Source of the DNA: Desulfocarbo sp964620595
Lineage (GTDB): Bacteria; Desulfobacterota; Desulfarculia; Desulfarculales; Desulfarculaceae
DNA: 64,000 nucleotides
Assembly: GCA_964620595.1 (NCBI GenBank)
Contig: CAZUHP010000015.1
Span: 9,023 to 73,022 of the forward strand
Direction of reading: 5' to 3'
Under the pieces are notes generated by a model. The model had not been told where the DNA came from. It was given only the letters and a program-made list of their open reading frames with translations, and searched no databases. Made by a program: the position numbers and the translations under genes. Below are positions 41,966 to 52,800 of this stretch, piece after piece. Every line of letters begins with the position of its first letter. Within the stretch, counting starts at the first letter, position 1.

Positions 41966-42967
41966 ATGCTGGCAGCGCTGCAAAACACCTGGCAAGCCCT
42001 GGTCGACTTCTTCGGCCCGGTGGCCCTGGTGCTCTTCATCGGCCTGGTGGTGGCGCTCACCTGGGTGCAGATCAACGCCCTGTTCCTGGTGTGGCTGGAG
42101 CGCAAGGTGGCAGGCCACATCCAGCTCCGCATCGGCCCCAAGGAGGTGGGGCCCTTCGGCATCCTGCAAACCATCGTGGACGGGGTCAAGCTCCTGGGCA
42201 AGGAGCTGATCACTCCCCGTCCGGTGAGCTGGCTGCTCTTCGTGCTCAGCCCCATCCTGGTCTTCACCCCGGTGCTGGTGCCCTTCGTGGTGCTGCCCTT
42301 TGGCGAAAACCTCCAGGTGCGCGACCTGAACGTGGGCCTGATGCTCATCTTCGCCTTTGCCGGCCTCAACGTGCTGGCCATCCTCATGGGCGGCTGGGCC
42401 AGCAACAACAAGTACGCCCTCTTGGGCGCGGTGCGCTCGGTGGCCCAGAACGTGGCCTACGAGATACCCTTGCTGCTCTCGGCCATGAGCGTGGTGATCC
42501 TCTCCGGCTCCCTGAGCCTGCGCGCCATCGTGGACGCCCAGGAAGGGCTGTGGTTCGTGTTCGTGCAGCCGGTGGCGGCCCTGCTCTACCTGGTGGGCGC
42601 CACCGCCGAAACCAACCGGGCGCCCTTTGACATACCCGAGGCCGAGAGCGAGCTGGTGGCCGGCTTCCACACCGAGTACTCGGGCATGCGCTTCGGCCTT
42701 TTCTTCCTGGCCGAATACACCAACATGTTCATCGTGGCCTCGGTGGCCACCACCCTCTTCTTCGGCGGCTGGCGAGGGCCCATCGCCGACGGGCCCTGGT
42801 GGTTCCTGGCCAAGGTGTACCTGCTCATCTTCGGCGTGATCTGGGTGCGCTGGACCTTCCCCCGCCTGCGCTTCGACCAGCTCATGAACCTGGCTTGGAA
42901 GTACCTCATCCCCATCGCCCTGGCCAACCTTTTGGTCACGGCGCTGGTGCTGAAGCTGGTGAGGTGA
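41966..42967 (+). CDS. nuoH: NADH-quinone oxidoreductase subunit H
   Basis: 333-residue membrane subunit with about eight helices. ERKVAGHIQLRIGPKEVGPFG and AETNRAPFDIPEAESELVAGFHTEYSGMRF form the conserved quinone-channel loops. AGGGAGG lies upstream. Confidence 0.95.
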   Translation: MLAALQNTWQALVDFFGPVALVLFIGLVVALTWVQINALFLVWLERKVAGHIQLRIGPKEVGPFGILQTIVDGVKLLGKELITPRPVSWLLFVLSPILVFTPVLVPFVVLPFGENLQVRDLNVGLMLIFAFAGLNVLAILMGGWASNNKYALLGAVRSVAQNVAYEIPLLLSAMSVVILSGSLSLRAIVDAQEGLWFVFVQPVAALLYLVGATAETNRAPFDIPEAESELVAGFHTEYSGMRFGLFFLAEYTNMFIVASVATTLFFGGWRGPIADGPWWFLAKVYLLIFGVIWVRWTFPRLRFDQLMNLAWKYLIPIALANLLVTALVLKLVR

Positions 42968-42969
42968 GC

Positions 42970-43419
42970 ATGAACGCCCTGGCCCGCTATCTGAAAGATC
43001 TGGTCATCGGCGCCTGGAGCCTGGCCGCGGGCATGGGGGTGACCATACGCTACATGTTCAAGCCCGTGGCCACGGTGCAGTATCCCCGCCAGCGCCTGCC
43101 CCTGCCCGAGGCCTACCGGGGCCACATCGAGCTGGTGCCCGCCGAGGGCGGCCACCGCTGCCTGGCCTGCGGCGAGTGCTGGCGCACCTGTCCCAGCGGG
43201 GTGATCAAGGTGCAGGGGCTCAAGAGCCAGGCCAGCGACCACAACCGCGCCCGCTACTTCTTCATAGACTTCTCGCGCTGCTCCCTGTGCGGCCTTTGCG
43301 TGGAGGTCTGCCCGGAGAGGGCGCTGCGCTTCTCGCGGGAGTACGAACAGGCCGAGATCAGCCGCTACGGGGCGGTGGTGGACCTCATGTCCCGGCTGCA
43401 AGAGGGAGGGCGGGCATGA
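42970..43419 (+). CDS. nuoI: NADH-quinone oxidoreductase subunit I
   Basis: 149-residue ferredoxin-type subunit with two [4Fe-4S] sites, CLACGECWRTCP and CSLCGLCVEVCP (clusters N6a/N6b). TVQYPRQRLPLPEAYRGHIEL matches the family N-terminus. Overlaps nuoJ by ATGA. Confidence 0.94.
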   Translation: MNALARYLKDLVIGAWSLAAGMGVTIRYMFKPVATVQYPRQRLPLPEAYRGHIELVPAEGGHRCLACGECWRTCPSGVIKVQGLKSQASDHNRARYFFIDFSRCSLCGLCVEVCPERALRFSREYEQAEISRYGAVVDLMSRLQEGGRA

Positions 43420-43976
43420 CTCCGGCCATGGCCCAATACATCCGGCCCGAGGTGGTGGCCTACGGCGCCTTTGGCCTGACCCTGCTCCTGGTCTTCGGCG
43501 GCGCCCTGTTGGCGGTGCTGCCCAAGAACATCATCCACAACGTATTCGGCCTGGCTACCAGCCTGGTGGGCGTGGCCGGCCTGTTCATCTTCCTGGGCAG
43601 CGAGTTCCTGGCCATGATGGAGATCCTCATCTACATCGGCGCCATCTGCATCGCCATCGTGTTCGCCATCATGCTCTCCCAGCCCATGCACCTGCAGATA
43701 CCCCGGCGCTGGCGGCCCAAGCTGGTGTTCTCCTTCGTGGTGGCCGCTTCCATCTTCATCTCCTTTTCCGGCATCGTCACCCACACCGCCTGGGAACCGG
43801 CCCTGAACCGGGGCGGCGACTGGGGCGTGGCCCGCCTGGGCCGGCTGCTCATGACCCGCTACGAGCTTTTGTTCGAACTCATCTCCCTGGTGCTCCTGGT
43901 GGCCATCATGGGCGCCATCATCACCGCCGCCGCCCTGACCGGCGAAGAAGGCGGCCCGAACGACAAGGAGGCCTGA
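43416..43976 (+). CDS. nuoJ: NADH-quinone oxidoreductase subunit J
   Basis: 186-residue membrane subunit with five hydrophobic segments. GSEFLAMMEILIYIGAICIAIVFAIML contains the NuoJ pi-bulge helix region. Starts at the ATG overlapping the nuoI stop. Confidence 0.93.
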   Translation: MTPAMAQYIRPEVVAYGAFGLTLLLVFGGALLAVLPKNIIHNVFGLATSLVGVAGLFIFLGSEFLAMMEILIYIGAICIAIVFAIMLSQPMHLQIPRRWRPKLVFSFVVAASIFISFSGIVTHTAWEPALNRGGDWGVARLGRLLMTRYELLFELISLVLLVAIMGAIITAAALTGEEGGPNDKEA

Positions 43977-43983
43977 TCCTGCC

Positions 43984-44292
43984 GTGGACAGCCTGACCAC
44001 ATACCTGTTCGTCGCGCTGCTGCTGTTCTGTATCGGCCTGTTCGGCCTTTTGCAGCGCCGCTCCCTGATCGGCATGCTGATCAGCGTGGAGCTGATGCTC
44101 AACGCGGCCAGCATCAACTTCCTGGCCTTCAACCGCTTCCTGGCCCCGGACCCGGCCACGGGCCAGATAATGGTTCTCTTTGTCATGGGCATCGCCGCGG
44201 CCGAGGCGGCCATCGCCCTGAGCCTGATCCTGGCCTTGTTCCGGCGCATGCGTTCCATTGACATCGAAAAGGCCCGGGAGCTGAGGGGGTAG
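43984..44292 (+). CDS. nuoK: NADH-quinone oxidoreductase subunit K
   Basis: 102 residues, three helices, GTG start. GLLQRRSLIGMLISVELMLNAASINFLAF carries the conserved membrane glutamate (VELMLN); a second is in AAAEAAIALSLILALFRR. Confidence 0.94.
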   Translation: MDSLTTYLFVALLLFCIGLFGLLQRRSLIGMLISVELMLNAASINFLAFNRFLAPDPATGQIMVLFVMGIAAAEAAIALSLILALFRRMRSIDIEKARELRG

Positions 44293-44294
44293 GC

Positions 44295-46193
44295 ATGACT
44301 GCAATGGCGCCCGAAGGCATGGTGACCTGGCTGACGCTCATCGCCATGGGCCTGCCCTTCGTGGCCTTTTTGGTCATCTTCTTCCTCACCCGGCCCCGGG
44401 TGGTCCCCTCCCTGGCGGTGAGTCTGGTCTGCTCGGCCGTATCCCTGGTGGTGGCCTGGTGGCTGCTCTTCCACTACCGGACCATGGAAGCGCCAATGGT
44501 CTTCCAGGTGCTGTGGATGGCCGGCGGCCAGGCGGCGATCAGCTTTGGCTTTCTGCTGGACCCCTTGAGCCTGGTGATGCTGGTAATCGTCACCAGCATC
44601 AGCTTCCTGGTGCAGGTCTACAGCCTGGGCTACATGGCCGGCGACCCGGGCATAGCCAAGTACTACAGCTTCCTCTCTCTCTTCGCCTGGTCCATGATCG
44701 GGCTGGTGGCGGCCTCGGGGTTGATGCAGCTCTACATCTTCTGGGAGCTGGTGGGGCTGTCCAGCTACCTGCTCATCGGCTTCTGGCACCACAAGTTCAG
44801 CGCCTCCCAGGCCGGCAAGAAGGCCTTTGTCATGACCCGGCTGGGCGATTTGGGCTTCTTCCTGGGCATCATCATCCTGCTGCTCAACCTGGGCGACCTG
44901 TCCATCCTGGGCCTGAACAACCAGGCCGCGGCCAAGCTCAGCCCGGGGCTGCTCACCCTCAGCGCGGTGCTGGTCTTCTGCGGAGTGGTGGGCAAGAGCG
45001 CCCAGTTCCCCCTCCTGACCTGGCTGCCCGACGCCATGGAGGGCCCCACCCCGGTGAGCGCCCTGTTGCACTCGGCCACCATGGTGGCGGCCGGCGTGTA
45101 CCTGGTGAGCCGGCTGTACCCCATGTACAGCGCCTCGCCCGACGCCTTGGCCGTGATGCTGGCGGTGGGCACGGTGACCATGCTCCTGGCCTCCACCATG
45201 GCCATGGTGGCCGAGGACATAAAGCAGGTATGGGCCTACTCCACGGTGAGCCAGCTCGGCTTCATGCTCATGGGCCTGGGCGCGGGAAGCTACTTCGCCG
45301 GCGTGTTCCACCTCACCACCCACGCCGCCTTCAAGGCGCTGCTCTTCCTCTGCTCCGGCGTGTTCATCCACCACTTCGGCACCAACGACTTCTTTGCCAT
45401 GAGCCGCCAGGGCGCCCGCGGCCTGCGCATCCCCATGGTGTGCATCACCATCGCCGGCGCGGCCCTAGCCGGGGTGTTCCCCCTGGCCGGCTTCTTCTCC
45501 AAGGAGGCGGTCATGGGTTCCCTGGCCGAGCTGGACCAGGGAATCTGGCTCTGGGCCGGGCTCCTGGGCGCCCTGCTCACCGCCTACTACACCTTCCGCC
45601 TGCTGTTCGTGATGTGGTTCCCCAAGGCGGGGCAAACCGCCCCCCAGGCCGGCCACCAGGACCACGGCGGCCACGACCAGGATCACTCGGCCGGCGGCTA
45701 CTGGGCCATGGCCGCGGCCCTCATCGTGCTGGCCTGCTTCACGGTGGCCCTGGGCCTCTTTGGCCAGGATCTCATCGAATACCTGCATTGGCGGCGGCCG
45801 CCGGAGGTGCCCCACCACACCTGGCTGCTGGTGGTGGCGGTATCGGTAGTGGCCCTGGGGGTGGTCCTGGCCTGGCTGGAGTTCGGCCGGCGGGGCGCGG
45901 CTCAGGAGGGCTTCCTGCGCCGCCTGCCCGCCCTGGAGACCCTCTTCCGGCGGCGCTGGTATCTGGACGACCTGTACCGGCGGCTCACCGACTACGTGGT
46001 CTACGGAGTGTTCAGCCGCTTCTTGACCATGAACGACCGCAGGGTGGTGGACGGCGCCATAGACGGAGTCTGCCGCGGCACCGTGGGCACCGGCTGGCTG
46101 CTCAGCTTCCTGCAGAGCGGGCTTTTGCAATACAACCTCTTCGCCATGGTGCTGATCATAGCCCTGGTGGGGCTCTACTTCCTCTTGCTGTGA
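44295..46193 (+). CDS. nuoL: NADH-quinone oxidoreductase subunit L
   Basis: 632-residue antiporter-like subunit with roughly 16 helices. LYIFWELVGLSSYLLIGFW, SAQFPLLTWLPDAMEGPTPVSALLHSATMV and TVSQLGFMLMGLGAGSY are diagnostic; the C-terminal amphipathic region completes it. Starts 2 bp after nuoK. Confidence 0.95.
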   Translation: MTAMAPEGMVTWLTLIAMGLPFVAFLVIFFLTRPRVVPSLAVSLVCSAVSLVVAWWLLFHYRTMEAPMVFQVLWMAGGQAAISFGFLLDPLSLVMLVIVTSISFLVQVYSLGYMAGDPGIAKYYSFLSLFAWSMIGLVAASGLMQLYIFWELVGLSSYLLIGFWHHKFSASQAGKKAFVMTRLGDLGFFLGIIILLLNLGDLSILGLNNQAAAKLSPGLLTLSAVLVFCGVVGKSAQFPLLTWLPDAMEGPTPVSALLHSATMVAAGVYLVSRLYPMYSASPDALAVMLAVGTVTMLLASTMAMVAEDIKQVWAYSTVSQLGFMLMGLGAGSYFAGVFHLTTHAAFKALLFLCSGVFIHHFGTNDFFAMSRQGARGLRIPMVCITIAGAALAGVFPLAGFFSKEAVMGSLAELDQGIWLWAGLLGALLTAYYTFRLLFVMWFPKAGQTAPQAGHQDHGGHDQDHSAGGYWAMAAALIVLACFTVALGLFGQDLIEYLHWRRPPEVPHHTWLLVVAVSVVALGVVLAWLEFGRRGAAQEGFLRRLPALETLFRRRWYLDDLYRRLTDYVVYGVFSRFLTMNDRRVVDGAIDGVCRGTVGTGWLLSFLQSGLLQYNLFAMVLIIALVGLYFLLL

Positions 46194-46203
46194 GGAACGG
46201 ACC

Positions 46204-47667
46204 ATGACCGGCTTTCCCATCCTCTCAGCCATAATGCTGGCGCCCGGCGCGGGCCTGCTGGTGATCCTGTTCTTGCCCCCGCAGGCCAAGCGCGCGGTGC
46301 GCTGGGTGTCCCTGGCCGCGTCCGGGGTCAGCCTGGTGCTCACCCTGTACCTCTACGCCGCCTATGACGCCACGGCCGGAGGGCTGCAATTCGTGGAGCG
46401 CAGCCTGTGGGTGGAAAGCCTGGGCATCTACTACTTCCTGGGCGTGGACGGCATCAACCTGCCCCTGGTGTTGCTCACCAGCATCGTGTTCTTCACCGGC
46501 GTGTGGACCATGTGGGACCTGGAGAAGCGGGTCAAGGAGTTCTTCTCCTTCATGCTGCTCATGGTGCTGGGCGTGTACGGCGTGTTCATGTCCCTGGACC
46601 TCTTTTTCCTCTTCGTGTTCTACGACGTGTCGCTCTTTCCCATGTACCCCCTCATCGCCATCTGGGGCTCCACCCGCAAGGAGTACGGCGCCCTTAAGCT
46701 CACCCTCTACCTCCTGGCCGGCTCGGCCCTGGTGCTGCCCGGCATCCTGTACGTGTACTTCCAGAGCGGCGTGTTCAGCTTCGACCTGATGGAGATCGCC
46801 GCCGCCGGCCTGCCGCCCGCGGCCCAGAGCCTGGGCTTTCTCCTGTTCCTGTTCGGTTTCGGGGTACTGGCCGGCCTGTGGCCCTTCCACACCTGGTCGC
46901 CGGTGGGCCACGTGGCCGCGCCCACCGCGGTGAGCATGATCCACGCCGGGGTGCTCATGAAGCTGGGCGCCTACGGCGTGCTGCGGGTGGGCATGTTCCT
47001 CTGTCCCCAGGGGCTGGTGGAATGGTCGCCCCTCATGGCCACCCTGGCCACGGTGGGCATCGTGTACGGCGCCCTGGTGGGCCTGGCCCAGACCGACCTC
47101 AAGTACGTGATCGGCTACTCCTCGGTGAGCCACATGGGCCTGGTGAGCCTGGGCCTGGCCACCGGCACCCTGGGGGGGGTGGACGGCGCGGTGTTCCAGA
47201 TGTTCGCCCACGGGGTGATGACCGCCCTGTTCTTCTCCACCGTGGGCCACATCTACGACCGCACCCACACCAAGCTGATACCCGAGCTGGGCGGCATGGC
47301 CAAGGTCATGCCCCGAGCCAGCTTCTTCTTCATCCTGGCCGCCCTGGCCGGCATCGGGGTGCCCTGCCTGGCCAGCTTCTGGGCCGAGCTTCTGGTGTTC
47401 ATCAACGGCTTTGCCGTGTACCCGGCCCTGGGCACCGCCGCGGTGCTGGGCCTGGTGGTGAGCGCGCTGTTCATGCTGCGGGTGGTGCAGCGCACCTTCT
47501 ACGGCGAGAAGAACCAACAGTACGCGGGCGCGCCGGACATGAGCGGGGTCATGGTGCTGCCCCGGGCGCTGCTGGCCGGCACCATCTTGTTCTTCGGGCT
47601 CCTGCCCCGCTTCATGCTGGACACCATCCAGACCGGGGTGGCCCCCTTGGTGGAGCTGTTTAAGTGA
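46204..47667 (+). CDS. nuoM: NADH-quinone oxidoreductase subunit M
   Basis: 487-residue antiporter-like subunit. FYDVSLFPMYPLIAIWG, FHTWSPVGHVAAPTAVSMIHAGVLMKLGAYG and SSVSHMGLVSLGLATGT are the NuoM signatures. The typical FYFEASLIP glutamate is Asp here (FYDVS). Confidence 0.95.
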   Translation: MTGFPILSAIMLAPGAGLLVILFLPPQAKRAVRWVSLAASGVSLVLTLYLYAAYDATAGGLQFVERSLWVESLGIYYFLGVDGINLPLVLLTSIVFFTGVWTMWDLEKRVKEFFSFMLLMVLGVYGVFMSLDLFFLFVFYDVSLFPMYPLIAIWGSTRKEYGALKLTLYLLAGSALVLPGILYVYFQSGVFSFDLMEIAAAGLPPAAQSLGFLLFLFGFGVLAGLWPFHTWSPVGHVAAPTAVSMIHAGVLMKLGAYGVLRVGMFLCPQGLVEWSPLMATLATVGIVYGALVGLAQTDLKYVIGYSSVSHMGLVSLGLATGTLGGVDGAVFQMFAHGVMTALFFSTVGHIYDRTHTKLIPELGGMAKVMPRASFFFILAALAGIGVPCLASFWAELLVFINGFAVYPALGTAAVLGLVVSALFMLRVVQRTFYGEKNQQYAGAPDMSGVMVLPRALLAGTILFFGLLPRFMLDTIQTGVAPLVELFK

Positions 47668-49100
47668 TGCCGCGGGAGATCATGCTCTTTCTGCCGGAGT
47701 TGGCCTGCCTGTTCATGGTGCTGGTGCTGTTCTGCCTGTGCCTGCCCAAGGAGGTGAGCCAGCGCCGGGTGCACAGCGTCGCGCTCACCCTCTCCGGCTT
47801 GGGCGTGGCAGCGGCGGTGGCCGGCCTGTGGCAGCATGGCGAACTCTTCTTCGCGGCCTACCGGGTGGACCTCTTCAGCCAGGTGTTCAAGCTCATCATC
47901 GCGGTGGCGGTGTTCCTGGTGGTCAGCATCTGCCGGGGCCTGGCCGGGGTGGAGGAACGCTACCACGCCGACTTCTTCCTGTTCCTGGCCACCTGCAGCC
48001 TGGGCATGATGCTCATGGTCAGCGCCATGGAGCTGATGACCCTCTACGTGGCCCTGGAACTCAGCTCCTTCAGCCTCTACATCCTGGTGCCGCTCAGGCG
48101 CGGCGACGACATGGACGTGGAGGCGGGAGTCAAGTACCTGTTCATCGGCATCACCGCCTCCTGCGTGATGCTCTTTGGCATCAGCTACGTCTTCGGGGTG
48201 GCCCACACCACCTACCTCTCCGCCATCATGGAGCGCCTGCCGCTTCTGATCCAACAGCCCGCCGCGGCGATCGGCCTCATGCTCACCCTGTCCGGCTTCT
48301 TCTTCAAGCTGGCCGTGTTCCCCTTCCACTTCTGGGCACCGGACGTGTACCAGGGCGCGGCCAACCAGGTGACGGCCTTCATCGCCACTGCCTCCAAGGC
48401 TGCGGCGGTGGCGCTCCTCATCCGCCTCACCGCCCTCACCGGCGGCACCAGCCTGCACCTCATCGACGTGCTCATGGTGCTCTGCGTGGCCTCCATGACC
48501 CTGGGCAACCTGGTGGCCATCGTGCAGAAGGGTCTCAAGCGCATGCTGGCCTACAGCTCGGTGGCCCACGCCGGCTACGTGCTCATGGGCATCCTCACCA
48601 TGAGCGAACTGGGCTACTCGGCCGCGGTGTTCTATTCCATGGCCTACATGGTGATGAACTTCGCAGCCTTCGCGGTGGTGGTGCTGGTGGCCACCGACGG
48701 CCAGAACCTGGCCATAACCGACCTGGCCGGCCTGCACCGGCGGGCGCCGGTCCTGGCGCTCACCCTGATGATGGCCCTGTTCTCCCTGGCCGGGATTCCG
48801 CCCACCGTGGGCTTCACCGGCAAGTTCCTGGTGTTCGCCGGCGCCATGCAGCAGGGCTATTTCTGGCTGGTCCTGGTGGGCATGATAAACGCCACCATAA
48901 GCCTCTACTACTATCTCATGGTCATCAAGGCGGCCTACCTGATCAAACCCGAGCGAGAGCTGCCGCCGCTCACCCTGTCACTGCCGGTTCGGCTTCTGAA
49001 CTACGCACTCATCGCGGCCATGGTCTACCTGGGGGTGTTCCCCGGCGGGTTCCTGGATCTGGCCCAGGCCGCAGTGCGCGGAATCATGGGAGGCGTGTAG
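47667..49100 (+). CDS. nuoN: NADH-quinone oxidoreductase subunit N
   Basis: 477-residue antiporter-like subunit. MELMTLYVALELSSFSLYILVPL, FHFWAPDVYQGAANQVTAFIATASKAAAVA and YSSVAHAGYVLMGI match the family. Start ATG at 47667 overlaps the nuoM stop; a GTG three bases earlier is possible. Confidence 0.95.
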   Translation: MPREIMLFLPELACLFMVLVLFCLCLPKEVSQRRVHSVALTLSGLGVAAAVAGLWQHGELFFAAYRVDLFSQVFKLIIAVAVFLVVSICRGLAGVEERYHADFFLFLATCSLGMMLMVSAMELMTLYVALELSSFSLYILVPLRRGDDMDVEAGVKYLFIGITASCVMLFGISYVFGVAHTTYLSAIMERLPLLIQQPAAAIGLMLTLSGFFFKLAVFPFHFWAPDVYQGAANQVTAFIATASKAAAVALLIRLTALTGGTSLHLIDVLMVLCVASMTLGNLVAIVQKGLKRMLAYSSVAHAGYVLMGILTMSELGYSAAVFYSMAYMVMNFAAFAVVVLVATDGQNLAITDLAGLHRRAPVLALTLMMALFSLAGIPPTVGFTGKFLVFAGAMQQGYFWLVLVGMINATISLYYYLMVIKAAYLIKPERELPPLTLSLPVRLLNYALIAAMVYLGVFPGGFLDLAQAAVRGIMGGV

Positions 49101-49102
49101 CC

Positions 49103-49852
49103 ATGCGCCACGGCCTGGCCAGAGACGAGCGCGGCCTGCCGCGGAGCAGGCGGGAGGCACCGCTGCCGGTCCTGGGCCCCACCCGCCTGGTGATATGCGG
49201 GCATCCCCAATGCCGGCGGGGCGCGCCGGAGCTGAGGGCCGCCCTGGCCCGGGAGGCCGAGGCGCGGGAGCTGGAACTCACCCTGGGCGAGGCCCCCACC
49301 GTGTGCCGGGGCGACTGCGCGGGCGGGCCCTACCTGGGGCTCGGCGAGCTGGGGCTCTTCTACGGGGGCGTGGCGCCCGAGGAGGCGGCCGAACTGGTGA
49401 CCGAGACCTGCCTGGCCGGGCGCCTGCTCTTTCCGCGGCTGTTGGTTTCGCCGCTCACGGTGACCGACAGCAGGGTGCACTATCCCCGCAGCCGGGACGC
49501 GCTGGTGCTCCTGGAGGAGGACCGCTGCCCCTTGCAGGCGGCGGCCTATATCTTCCGCTTCAACGCAGCCGAGTCCTGCGGCAAGTGCCTGCCCTGCCGC
49601 CTGGGGGTACACCGGGTGGAGACTCTCTTGCGGCAACTGGAAAACGGCGGGGCCGGGGCAAAGGCGCTCCAGGAACTGGAACAGCTCACCCAGGCCATGG
49701 CCCGCGACTCCTACTGCGACTTCGCGGCCAAGGTGACCGCGCCCCTGCGGCTGGTGCTGGAGCTGGCCCGGGAGGAGGTGGTCCGCCACCTGGAGGGCGG
49801 CTGCCCCCATGCCGCCGCCGGCCTGGAGCCCCTGGGCAGGGGAGGAGCGTGA
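49103..49852 (+). CDS. NuoE/NuoF-like Fe-S protein lacking the FMN/NADH domain
   Basis: 249 residues. N-terminal thioredoxin-like [2Fe-2S] module with C32-x4-C37 and C68-x3-C72, then the C-terminal NuoF [4Fe-4S] domain (ESCGKCLPCRLGVHR, C159/C162/C165, and C205 in DSYCDF). The FMN- and NADH-binding domain of normal NuoF (GRGGAGFP loop) is absent, so it cannot oxidise NADH alone. It follows nuoN by 2 bp and overlaps the NuoG-like gene by one base. Likely an electron-wire subunit linking the next protein to complex I. Confidence 0.85.
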   Translation: MRHGLARDERGLPRSRREAPLPVLGPTRLVICGHPQCRRGAPELRAALAREAEARELELTLGEAPTVCRGDCAGGPYLGLGELGLFYGGVAPEEAAELVTETCLAGRLLFPRLLVSPLTVTDSRVHYPRSRDALVLLEEDRCPLQAAAYIFRFNAAESCGKCLPCRLGVHRVETLLRQLENGGAGAKALQELEQLTQAMARDSYCDFAAKVTAPLRLVLELAREEVVRHLEGGCPHAAAGLEPLGRGGA

Positions 49853-52800
49853 TGGCGGATAGGCGCATCACCCTGTCCATCGACGGCCAGCGGGTCACGG
49901 TGCCCGCGGGCGCCAGCCTGCTGGAGGCGGCGCGCGCCGCCGGGGCCCGGATACCCACCCTGTGCCACCACGACCGCCTGCCCCCGGGCGAGGCCTGCCG
50001 CCTGTGCGTGGTGGAGGTGGACGGCCAGCCCCGTCCCCTGGCCGCCTGCGCCACCCCGGCCCAGGAGGGCCAGAGGGTGCATACCGACACCAGTGTGCTG
50101 CGCGCCGAACGCACCGCCATGCTGCGCCTCCTGCTCAGCGACCACTACGGCGACTGCGTGGCGCCCTGCTCCCTGCGCTGTCCCGCGAACATCGACATCC
50201 AAGGCTATATCGCCCTCATCGCCCGGGGCCGCTACCTGGAGGCCACCCAGCTCATCCGGCGCAAGAATCCCCTGCCCCTGACCTGCGGCCGGGTGTGCCC
50301 CCATCCCTGCGAGTCCCAGTGCCGCCGGAGCCGGGTGGACGAGCCGGTCAACATCAACCACCTCAAGCGCTTCGCCGCTGACATCGCCTACCGCGACCTG
50401 GACCGCCTGAACCCCACCCCCGCGCCGCCCAGCGGCAAGCGGGTGGCCATCGTGGGCGGCGGTCCCGCCGGGCTGAGCGCGGCGTTCTACCTGGCCCTGG
50501 CCGGGCACCAGCCGGTGATCTTCGAGGCCAACCCCGCCCTAGGCGGCATGCTGCGCTACGGTATCCCCGAGTACCGGCTGCCCAAGAAGGTCCTGGACCG
50601 GGAGATAGAGGCCATCCTGCGCCTGGGCGTGGAGGTACGCACCGGCCGGGTCTGGGGCCGCGACTTCTGGCTGGCAGACCTGCGCCGCGACCATCAGGCC
50701 GTGTTCCTGGCCATCGGCGCGGCGGTGAACCGGGAGCTGGACTTCCTGCCCGATGGCATGCCCGGCGTGAACTACGGCACCTGCTTCCTGGGCCAGGTGG
50801 CCCTGGGCCAGGAGACCGGCATCCACGGCCGGGTGGCGGTGATCGGCGGCGGCAACACGGCCATGGACTGCGCGCGTACCGCCCTGCGCCTGGGCGCCGA
50901 CGAGGTGACCGTGTTCTACCGCCGCTCGCGCAAGGAAATGCCGGCCCAGGACCTGGAGGTGCGGGAAGCCGAGGAGGAAGGCATCCGCTTCGAGTTCTGC
51001 GTGGCGCCGGTGGACATGCAGGAGCGGGAAGGTGCCCTGGCCGGGCTCACCATGGTGCGCATGGACCTGTGCGAGATAGACGGCTCGGGTCGGGCCCGGC
51101 CCAAGCCGGTGGAGGGCTCGGAGTTCCAGGTGCCCCTGGACTATGTCATCGTGGCGGTGGGCCAGGTGGTGGACTGCGAAACCCTGGCCAGGGACTCCCT
51201 GGCGGCCGAGCTGGCCCAGACCCGGTGGCGCACCATCCAGAGCGACCACCTGAGCGGGACCACCAGCCTGGAGGGGGTATTCGCGGCCGGCGACTTGGTA
51301 ACCGGGCCGGCCACGGTGGTGGAGGCCATTGGCGGCGGTCGCCGCGCGGCCGAGGCCATGGACCGCTGGCTGCGCGGCGAGGACCCGGCCCCTTCCCGGC
51401 CCTTCACCTTCAGCAAGGGCACCCTGCAGGAAGTGGACGAGGTCAACTTCCGGGGACGCACCCCCGCGCCCCGGGCGGTCATGCCGGTGCTGGCCCCCCA
51501 GGAGCGGCGGCGGAGCTTCCAGCAGGTGGAGCTGGGGCTGAGCGAAGACCAGGCCCGGGCCGAGGCCGAACGTTGCCTGGCCTGCGGCTGCCAGGCGGTG
51601 GAGGACTGCCTGCTCCGCCGCACCGCCACCGATCTCGGCCTGCGGGAGTTGGTGCCCCAGGTGAAGCCCGCCCAGCCCTGGAGCATCCGCGACCAACACC
51701 CCCGGGTGCTGATCGAGGACAGCAAGTGCATCGTATGCCGCCGCTGCGAGCGCGCCTGCGCAGACTACCACGGCCGGGCGGCCATCAAGGTGACCCAGGA
51801 GCCGGTGGGGGACCTGGCCCGCTTCCGCGTCCACCGGGTGGAGATCAACGAACGTTGCGACGAGTGCGGCCTGTGCGTGCAACTATGTCCCACCGGCACC
51901 CTGTCCTACCACACCACCTGGCCCCAGCCCGGTCCCTTTGCCCTGCGCTGGGCCGAGAGCCTGTGCAACCTGTGCCCGCTCATGTGCCGGCTGAAGACCG
52001 GCAGCATCGGCGACCACTTGGTGCGGGTGGAGGGGCTGGAAGCTCCGCCGGCCTTTGGCCACCTCTGCCGCCGCGGCCGTTTCGACCTGGCCGAAGCGGT
52101 TGAATCACCCTCGCGCCTGACCCGCCCCCTGCTGCGCCAGGGCGGCAAGCTGCGGGAAGTGGGCTGGCAAGAGGCCTTCAGCGAGCTGGCCACCGGCTTT
52201 GAGCGCCTCAAGGTGGAAGCGGCCCCCACCGGCCTGGCGGGCCTCACCCTGGGCCGGGCCAGCCTGGAGGAATTGTATCTGTTCGGCAAGCTGGTGCGCC
52301 TGGGGCTGGCGACCAACAACCTGGACTTCCTGGCCCCGGACGACGAGGCGGCCCAGGGCGGCCAGCTTTTGGCCGAACTGGCCCCGCGCAAGGGACGCCT
52401 GCGCTACCCGGAGCTGGAAGAATACGGCCTGGTGGTCCTGGTGGGCCATGAACTAAGCCAGCGCCTCCCCCTGCTGGAGGCGGCCCTGCACCGCTTGCAG
52501 GTCCGGGGCGGCGGGCTGATCCTCTATGGCCGCGACCAGGTGCTGGCCGACCGGGCCGACCTGAGCGTGGACACCCCCATGGGGCACGGCCTGGCCAAGG
52601 TGCAGCGGCTGATCCTGGGTGGAGCCGACGAGGGCCTGGCCGCCGAGCTGGCGGACAGGGCCGAAAGCATGCTGGTGCTGGTGAGTGAAGCGGACCTGGA
52701 TCAGACCTGCCTGGATCCCCTGGACCGGCTCAGCGAGTTGGCCACCACCCTGCCGGAACGGAAAGTGGAGCTGGCCCTGCTGCCGGCCTTGCCCTCGGTG